Of a stretch of 64,000 bases of DNA, positions 58,921 to 64,000 are shown piece after piece (position 1 is the first letter of the stretch; the number at the start of each line of letters is the position of its first letter). The notes beneath the pieces were generated by a model that saw only the letters and a program-made list of their open reading frames with translations, was not told the DNA's origin and did no database searches. The position numbers and the translations under genes are program-made. The DNA is from Lachnospiraceae bacterium (GTDB lineage: Bacteria; Bacillota; Clostridia; Lachnospirales; Lachnospiraceae), in the NCBI GenBank assembly GCA_023664345.1, contig JAMPFQ010000004.1:90184-154183 (forward strand). Reading direction: 5' to 3'.

Positions 58921-60596
58921 CAAAGAAAATTTTCCGCTCTATCATCCTTGTCGCGGCGGCGGTGCTGCTGGCCAATCTGGTCATTGTCATGGGCTGTCTG
59001 TATGACTATTACAGAACCGTGCAGGAAAATCAGCTCAAGGACGAGCTGCGTCTGGCCGCTTATGCGGTGGAGGAAAACGGGCAAAGCTATCTGGATGACC
59101 TGTCCGCCCGTGACCTCCGCTACACCTGGACGCCGGACTACCGACTGACCTGGATCGCCTCTGACGGCAGCGTGATTTTTGATACTCTTGAAGCGACGGA
59201 GAGCATGGAAAATCACGGAAGCCGTATCGAGGTCAGAGAGGCATTTGCAAAGGGGGAGAGCAGCAGCGTCCGCTACTCCAGTACATTGACCGAACAGACA
59301 TTATACTACGCCAGAGCGCTGAATAACGGGACTGTACTGCGTATTTCCATCAGTCAGGCGACAATCTTCACCCTGTTTCTTGGGATGCTCCAGCCAATTT
59401 TGGTGGTTGCTGTCCTGGCAGTTATCCTCTCTGCAATCCTGGCGAACAAAATGTCAAAGAAAATTGTCCAGCCGCTCAATTCTCTGGATTTGGATCACCC
59501 TCTTGAAAATGACGCTTATGAAGAACTGGCCCCGCTGTTGGGGAGGATTCACCAACAGCACCAGCAGATCGATCGACAGTTACGGAACTTGAAAAAGAAA
59601 ACAGATGAATTTGAGCAGATTACAGGTCACATGAATGAGGGGCTTGTCCTCATGGATAACAGCGGGAAGATTTTAAGCATCAACCCCGCCGCCCAAACCA
59701 TTTTTCAGACGGATAGTTCGTGTGTTGGGCAGTCGTTTCTGTTGATCGACCGAAGCCGTGACACCAGCACAGCAATTCAGTCCGCGGCAGATTATGGCCA
59801 CGGCGAATCTCGCGGGTCACAGAATGGGCGGGAATATCAGTTTGATGTGAGCCGCATTGAATCAGACGGTGCGATCATTGGAACTGTCCTGCTGGCCTTT
59901 GATGTGACCGAGCAGCTTGCGGCGGAGCGCAGCCGCCGAGAGTTTACCGCCAATGTGTCCCATGAACTGAAAACGCCGCTCCAATCTATCACGGGCAGCG
60001 CCGAATTGCTGGAAAACGGTCTTGTCAAGCAGGAGGATGTACCCCGCTTTATCAGCCTGATCCACACAGAGGCGGCGCGGCTGGTCACGCTGGTGGAGGA
60101 CATTATCCATCTGTCTCAGCTGGATGAGAGCATTGCCCCGGCCTGCGAGGATGTTGACCTCTTTGAAACGGCAAAGCGGGTAGTATCCGCTTTACGCAGC
60201 AATGCAGAAGCAAAGAAGGTGCAGATGACCATTGCCGGGGAGAGCGCCCACATCAACGGCGTACAGAGTTTTTTACATGAGATGATCTATAACCTCTGCG
60301 ACAACGCAATCAAATACAATGTCGAGGGCGGGAGCGTAGAGGTTACTGTTGGCAGCGGAGATCACGGCGCTTTTGTCACAGTAAAGGATTCCGGCATCGG
60401 TATTCCGCAGGAATATCAGGCCCGTATTTTTGAGCGGTTTTTCCGAGTGGACAAGAGCCGGTCAAAGGCTTCCGGCGGAACCGGGCTGGGGCTGTCGATC
60501 GTCAAGCATATTGCGCAGTTTCACAATGCCACGATTCAGCTATATAGTCAGACTGGCGAGGGAACCATTATTTCCGCTGGTTTTCCAAATAAATAA
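58917..60596 (+). CDS. PhoR-like sensor histidine kinase
   Basis: A 559-aa kinase: two N-terminal membrane helices enclosing a small extracellular domain, a PAS domain (ITGHMNEGLVLMDNSGKILS), HisKA with TANVSHELKTPLQSITGSAE (phospho-His), and HATPase_c with YNLCDNAIKYN, VKDSGIGIPQEYQARIFE and GGTGLGLSIVKHI. PAS plus HisKA matches PhoR. It is the last gene of the phosphate block; mobile-element relics follow. Confidence 0.93.
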   Translation: MTKKIFRSIILVAAAVLLANLVIVMGCLYDYYRTVQENQLKDELRLAAYAVEENGQSYLDDLSARDLRYTWTPDYRLTWIASDGSVIFDTLEATESMENHGSRIEVREAFAKGESSSVRYSSTLTEQTLYYARALNNGTVLRISISQATIFTLFLGMLQPILVVAVLAVILSAILANKMSKKIVQPLNSLDLDHPLENDAYEELAPLLGRIHQQHQQIDRQLRNLKKKTDEFEQITGHMNEGLVLMDNSGKILSINPAAQTIFQTDSSCVGQSFLLIDRSRDTSTAIQSAADYGHGESRGSQNGREYQFDVSRIESDGAIIGTVLLAFDVTEQLAAERSRREFTANVSHELKTPLQSITGSAELLENGLVKQEDVPRFISLIHTEAARLVTLVEDIIHLSQLDESIAPACEDVDLFETAKRVVSALRSNAEAKKVQMTIAGESAHINGVQSFLHEMIYNLCDNAIKYNVEGGSVEVTVGSGDHGAFVTVKDSGIGIPQEYQARIFERFFRVDKSRSKASGGTGLGLSIVKHIAQFHNATIQLYSQTGEGTIISAGFPNK

Positions 60597-61083
60597 AAGT
60601 TTTGAATCTCACTTCCCGATAGGAAGAAAAAGCGTTCGGTTTCCGAACACGCAGCCAGCCTCGGCATAGACCGCTCCGCTGGTCTGGCTGCGCGGCCATT
60701 TTGCCGCTGTCGGGCTGACGCCCGATGTTGATTTTTCAGATTTGAACCGATGGCGGTACGGGCAGAAATAACCTGTGCCGCCTTTTCAAACCGCCCCTCT
60801 CACCTGCTACCCCCCCTGGGAGGACTTTTCACGGAATGTCAATCCGCACAAAAACCCGGCAGCAACGATTATGAAAATCAGAGAAAATTAAAAACCTTGG
60901 TTTTTGCCCCTGACAAACAGTCCTTCCCAAGGTTATAAGGCGGGAAGTCTTTCCGCGCAAATCTACTTTCGCTTATATGCCAGATCGACAGTTTGCCCGG
61001 ACAGGAAGGATGTCGCCGGGCCAGTCCGCTGTCAATCCGATTTACGTTGCCAGTGTTATGGTGTTCACTGGCGGTCGCTGCGA
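60597..61083. other. Gap after phoR without an intact gene
   Basis: About 490 bases with no convincing coding frame. It contains an inverted repeat GCAGCCAGCC / GGTCTGGCTGC near 60651-60692 and GC-rich short hairpins. Composition resembles the non-coding part of a mobilisable element (possible origin-of-transfer region), but no nic-site consensus is recognised. Confidence 0.4.
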
Positions 61084-61508
61084 AAGGAACACAAAATAGC
61101 AGAGAGACAACAAACGCCAGAATTGAATGTCATCCCAGCGGAGGAACTGCTGGACACGCCCTACGCCCCGTCCAGCGCCTTGGTCGATGATTTATCGGTC
61201 AGGATATCTATATCCTCGCCGGAGCGCCCAAAGTGAGCAAATCCTGGCTGGCGGGCCAGGTCAGCACAGGCGAGCCGGTCTGGGAACAGAAACCGAAAAG
61301 CGCGGCGTCCTCTATATCAGCCAGGAAGACACTTTCCAGAGAATCCAGAAGCGGCTGGACGATGTGAGCGGCGGCAGCCCCGTCCCCATCTGGCTGGCGA
61401 CTGAGGCCATGTGTATCGGCGGGGGCTTCGAGGAACAGCTTGTGAACTTCCTCACCGCCCACCCCAGTGTGAAGCTGGTCATCATCGACACATTCCAGCG
61501 CGTCCGCA
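61084..61508 (+). pseudogene. RepA-like AAA ATPase relic
   Basis: Pieces in different frames: ELNVIPAEELLDTPYAPSSA, then GQDIYILAGAPKVSKSWLAG (Walker A region, Gly replaced by Ser), then RGVLYISQEDTFQRIQKRLD and KLVIIDTFQRVRK (Walker B). These are in the right order for the RepA/AAA_25 replication helicases of integrative elements, but at least two frameshifts and missing segments make it inactive. Confidence 0.6.
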
Positions 61509-61700
61509 AAGCTCGTTCAGGCCGTCTACGAGGACAAAGTGATGGGACACCGTCTGCATCCAGCTTATGAGAACCATTACGAGGCGGAGCGCACCGAGAA
61601 GCTGGAACAGAAAGGGCGTTTGTCCAGCGAACTGGAAGCGTACCGGCAGGAGACGGACGATGTTCAGCAGTGGATGACGCTGATTCAGGAGTATCTGTGA
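61509..61700 (+). pseudogene. Coiled-coil fragment, possibly from a site-specific recombinase
   Basis: A frame without a start reads LVQAVYEDKVMGHRLHPAYE, then RTEKLEQKGRLSSELEAYRQ and DDVQQWMTLIQEYL, ending TGA 61700. Helical, charged repeats of this kind occur near the C-terminus of large serine recombinases and of some mobilisation proteins. It joins the RepA-like relic without a gap, so a deletion fused two element genes. Its stop sits at the junction with the macrodomain relic. Confidence 0.35.
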
Positions 61701-61957
61701 ATTGGCGGCATTGACGATGGCTCCCACCGCCAGCCTTGTGATATCTCCCTGCCAGATAGAGAGTTTGTCTCCATAAGGATGGCGGCTGCCATACTGCTCT
61801 CTGACTGTCGGAATATCGGACAGCGTTACAATGCCTTTTTCTTACGCTTGTTTTCATAGCCGCTTCCCGCTTCCAGGTCTTTATACTGTGCGGAATCCTC
61901 CTTGAACGCCTGCAGCAGATAATCCAGCCTGGCTTCCTGTGTCGTGAAGTTTTCCAT
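61695..61957 (-). pseudogene. Macrodomain ADP-ribose hydrolase, truncated by the mobile element
   Basis: ATG 61957 begins ENFTTQEARLDYLLQAFKED, SAQYKDLEAG, then meets a frameshift at an A-run (TAA). The next frame has GIVTLSDIPTVREQYGSRHP, SIWQGDITRLAVGAIVNAAN, SQ and stops being similar there, at the edge of the recombinase-like relic. The segment between the two parts is missing, and the C-terminal two thirds of the macrodomain are gone. This type of macrodomain is genetically linked to SirTM sirtuins, and a SirTM-like gene lies at 6509. It follows the PepSY gene with overlapping stop/start. Confidence 0.7.
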
Positions 61958-61959
61958 GA

Positions 61960-62883
61960 TCACCGCCCCCTCACAGGCTCTTCTTCCCAGCTTACGATCT
62001 GGCCGGTACTGTCGATCTCAAACTCATACTCCGTACCGTTATAAATGATCTTGCCCTCGTACTCTATGCGTCCGTCGTCACGATCCGTTTCAAATTCCCT
62101 GATATCGCTTTCGGACGCACCGGGGACTTTGGCCAGTGCCAGTGCCTTGGCATCCTCGGCGGTGATGGTCCCGCCTGCGGATTGGGACGGCATATAATGC
62201 TCCGCGTCATGATCATAACCCACGACCTCTCCGCTGGAAGCATCTATCTCATAATCGTATTCTTTGAAATCAGCAGTATAAAATTCCAGTTCGTATACCT
62301 GGCGCCCGTTCTCATGATCCAGCTTGCCTTCCACAAAAGTCACCTGATCTGCCGTCAGCCCGGCATGGGCAAGCGCCTTTGCTTTGGCGTCCTCAAGGGT
62401 GATCGTTCCCGTGCCGCTCCCCGCCGCAGGATCGGATACAGCCTGCCCCGCTCCATGGTCTTCGCCCGGATGGCTTTCCGAATGGTGTTCCGAGCCAGCG
62501 GTCTGGCTCGTCTGGTCTGACACAGACTGACTCTGGTCAGGCGGATCCGTCCGGCTCGGAACCGCCTGGCTGGCAGCCGCGGCGCTTTCCTTTTGGTCCT
62601 CTGCCGCATCGTATATATTCACTTCCGCAACCGTACCGGCAAGCGCGTCAATCTCCACCTGATAACGCAGACCATCTGCCACAATATCGATCAGATAATA
62701 GTCCTTAGCCTCATGACTGACCAGATCCGCGGTAACGGAATCCGCTTCGTCAGCCGTCTTGTCACAAGTGCGCAGCGCCAGCTGCTTCGCCTGATCCGCT
62801 CCGATATAGGACTGCTGCTCACCGCATCCCCCAAACGCCAGCAGCGCCAGGATCATAACCCCTGAAATATATCTCCTTTTCAT
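61960..62883 (-). CDS. PepSY domain lipoprotein
   Basis: A 307-aa secreted lipoprotein: signal VMILALLAFGGC with Cys20. One divergent PepSY-like unit (GADQAKQLALRTCDK) is followed by a Ser/Gln/His-rich linker (about 105-155), then two clear PepSY units, each with TLEDAKAKALAHAGL or TAEDAKALALAKVPG, YEI/FEI strands and a DSxTGxVV-type end. PepSY proteins are thought to inhibit proteases or bind metals outside the cell. The promoter at 62913-62942 drives it and, formerly, the macrodomain gene. Confidence 0.88.
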   Translation of the reverse strand: MKRRYISGVMILALLAFGGCGEQQSYIGADQAKQLALRTCDKTADEADSVTADLVSHEAKDYYLIDIVADGLRYQVEIDALAGTVAEVNIYDAAEDQKESAAAASQAVPSRTDPPDQSQSVSDQTSQTAGSEHHSESHPGEDHGAGQAVSDPAAGSGTGTITLEDAKAKALAHAGLTADQVTFVEGKLDHENGRQVYELEFYTADFKEYDYEIDASSGEVVGYDHDAEHYMPSQSAGGTITAEDAKALALAKVPGASESDIREFETDRDDGRIEYEGKIIYNGTEYEFEIDSTGQIVSWEEEPVRGR

Positions 62884-62912
62884 AAACGATCTCCTCCTTA
62901 TCTTCTAAAAAT

Positions 62913-62942
62913 ATAATATATGCCCTATGGACAGGAAGTCAA
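62913..62942 (-). promoter_or_regulatory. Promoter of the PepSY lipoprotein gene
   Basis: On the minus strand TTGACT (62942-62937), 18 bases and TATTAT (62918-62913), about 30 bases before the start codon. Confidence 0.6.
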
Positions 62943-63034
62943 GCGCGGAAAATCTTATAGCCTCAAAAGGGAAAATATGGTATGCTGAATGCAATGAATG
63001 CGGATCTGATCATACCAAACATAAGGAAAGCAAA

Positions 63035-64000
63035 ATGACTCAAGACTTGACCAAAGGGCCCGTGATGCGCTCCATGCTGCGCTTCGCCGTTCCCATGATC
63101 CTGGGAAATCTGTTACAGCAATGTTATAATATCGCGGACACGCTGATCGTCGGAAAATTCCTTGGCGCCAACGCATTGGCAGCCGTAGGGTCTTCCTTTA
63201 CGCTGATGACCTTTCTGACCTCCATCCTGCTGGGACTCTGCATGGGCAGCGGAACCGTGTTTTCCATCTGTTTTGGCAGGCAGGATGAGAAAGGATTGAA
63301 AGAGAGCATATATGCCTCTTTCGCGCTGATCGCGGGGCTGACGCTCCTGCTGAACATCCTTGCTTTCGCCTGCCTGGACCAGATCCGTTATTTTCTCCGG
63401 GTACCGACAGAGGTATGGGGCGGTATGCGGGAATATCTGGCGATCATCTTCTGCGGCATCACCGCTTCCTTTTTATATAATTATTTTGCGTCCTTTCTGC
63501 GATCTGTCGGCAATTCCGTTGTACCGCTGGTCTTCCTGGCGGTTTCCGCCGGACTGAACATCCTGCTGGACCTGTGGTTCGTGCTGGGGCTCAAGCGGGG
63601 GATTGCCGGAGCGGCGGAAGCTACCGTGACCGCGCAATATATTTCCGGCCTGGGCATCACCGCCTATGCTTTGCTTGGCTGCCCGCAGCTGAAACCTGAC
63701 GGGACATGCCGGATCCGCTGGACATGCATCAAAGAGATCGCCGGATTTTCCGTCCTGACCTGCATCCAGCAGTCAATCATGAACCTGGGCATCCTAATGG
63801 TACAGGGGCTGGTCAACAGCTTCGGCCCGACGATCATGGCCGCCTTTGCCGCCGCCGTGAAGATCGACGCGTTCGCCTATATGCCCGTACAGGATTTCGG
63901 AAACGCTTTTTCCACCTTTATCGCCCAGAATCACGGTGCAAAAAAAGAATACCGCATCCGTGACGGGCTGAGGGGCGCTGTCTTGCTTTCCGCCGCTTTC
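63035..64000 (+). CDS. MATE family efflux transporter, 3' end beyond window
   Basis: At least 322 aa without a stop before the window edge; a full MATE protein is about 450 aa. It begins TQDLTKGPVMRSMLRFAVPM, then GNLLQQCYNIADTLIVGKFL, GANALAAVGSS, FLRSVGNSVVPL and GIAGAAEATV, the DinF/NorM-like multidrug group in Firmicutes. Hydrophobic helices recur throughout. ATG 63035 has AAGGAAAG upstream. It is divergent from the PepSY gene. Substrate is unknown. Confidence 0.93.
   Translation, partial: MTQDLTKGPVMRSMLRFAVPMILGNLLQQCYNIADTLIVGKFLGANALAAVGSSFTLMTFLTSILLGLCMGSGTVFSICFGRQDEKGLKESIYASFALIAGLTLLLNILAFACLDQIRYFLRVPTEVWGGMREYLAIIFCGITASFLYNYFASFLRSVGNSVVPLVFLAVSAGLNILLDLWFVLGLKRGIAGAAEATVTAQYISGLGITAYALLGCPQLKPDGTCRIRWTCIKEIAGFSVLTCIQQSIMNLGILMVQGLVNSFGPTIMAAFAAAVKIDAFAYMPVQDFGNAFSTFIAQNHGAKKEYRIRDGLRGAVLLSAAF

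Overview
This window looks like chromosome from a gut Firmicute of the Lachnospiraceae type (Clostridia). That is inferred from gene content (YesM/YesN two-component pairs, LplA/B/C-like ABC transporters, M56/BlaR1 and PadR regulators, UroD-family methyltransferase-like enzymes, ECF sigma with a DUF4179 partner), AGGAGG-type ribosome binding sites and a mixed, moderate GC content. No 16S gene is present, so the genus is not assignable.

Region by region. 1-4.1 kb: 114-bp tandem repeats beside an RNA ligase family gene, TatD nuclease, a histidine phosphatase and an acetyltransferase. 4.3-6.3 kb: an AAA ATPase plus DUF4276/TOPRIM-like pair that resembles anti-phage ATPase/TOPRIM systems. 6.5-21.3 kb: an accessory, decaying zone. 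It holds a class-M-like sirtuin with a stop codon near its expected start, an HxlR regulator and a CPBP protease that both carry internal deletions, a BlaR1-like protease with operators but no BlaI beside it, a PadR regulator, a PIN toxin with a broken antitoxin and a substituted catalytic position, a SEFIR-transmembrane protein, IS630 and IS5 relics, a truncated type I toxin with its antisense promoter intact, and a duplicated HTH gene, closing at tRNA-Lys(CTT).

21.4-33.8 kb: a coherent catabolic locus. MFS and AraC genes diverge from a run encoding L-cysteine desulfidase, a UroD-family protein, an aldo/keto reductase, two PepV-like M20 peptidases and a complete LplA/B/C-type ABC importer. 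33.8-36.9 kb: an overlapping group of AraC regulator, Fur-family regulator, unknown protein and ArsP_2-type heavy-metal exporter, driven by a strong promoter with a large Fur-like palindrome. 37-38.7 kb: a 177-bp inverted-repeat element, then an ECF sigma/DUF4179 pair. 38.9-44.8 kb: YesM/YesN, a heparinase II/III-like lyase and a PilZ protein. 45-46.6 kb: a second ATPase/TOPRIM-like pair. 46.7-52.8 kb: a giant coiled-coil FtsX permease with its ATPase, a sialate O-acetylesterase-like protein and ApbE.

53.6-61.7 kb: a complete pstSCAB-phoU-phoB-phoR phosphate locus with tandem Pho-box-like repeats upstream. It is flanked by mobile-element relics (SPASM and TnpV fragments on the left, RepA-like and recombinase-like fragments on the right), and the right end cuts into a macrodomain gene. 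The pst/pho block therefore appears to have arrived on an element. The window ends with a PepSY lipoprotein and a MATE transporter that runs off the edge.

The strongest candidates for undescribed biology are the two separate ATPase/TOPRIM-like pairs, the SEFIR-membrane protein, the RNA ligase bracketed by hairpin-forming repeats, and the thiol/peptide catabolic locus. A recurring theme is short internal deletions in accessory genes, two of which join at short repeated motifs.
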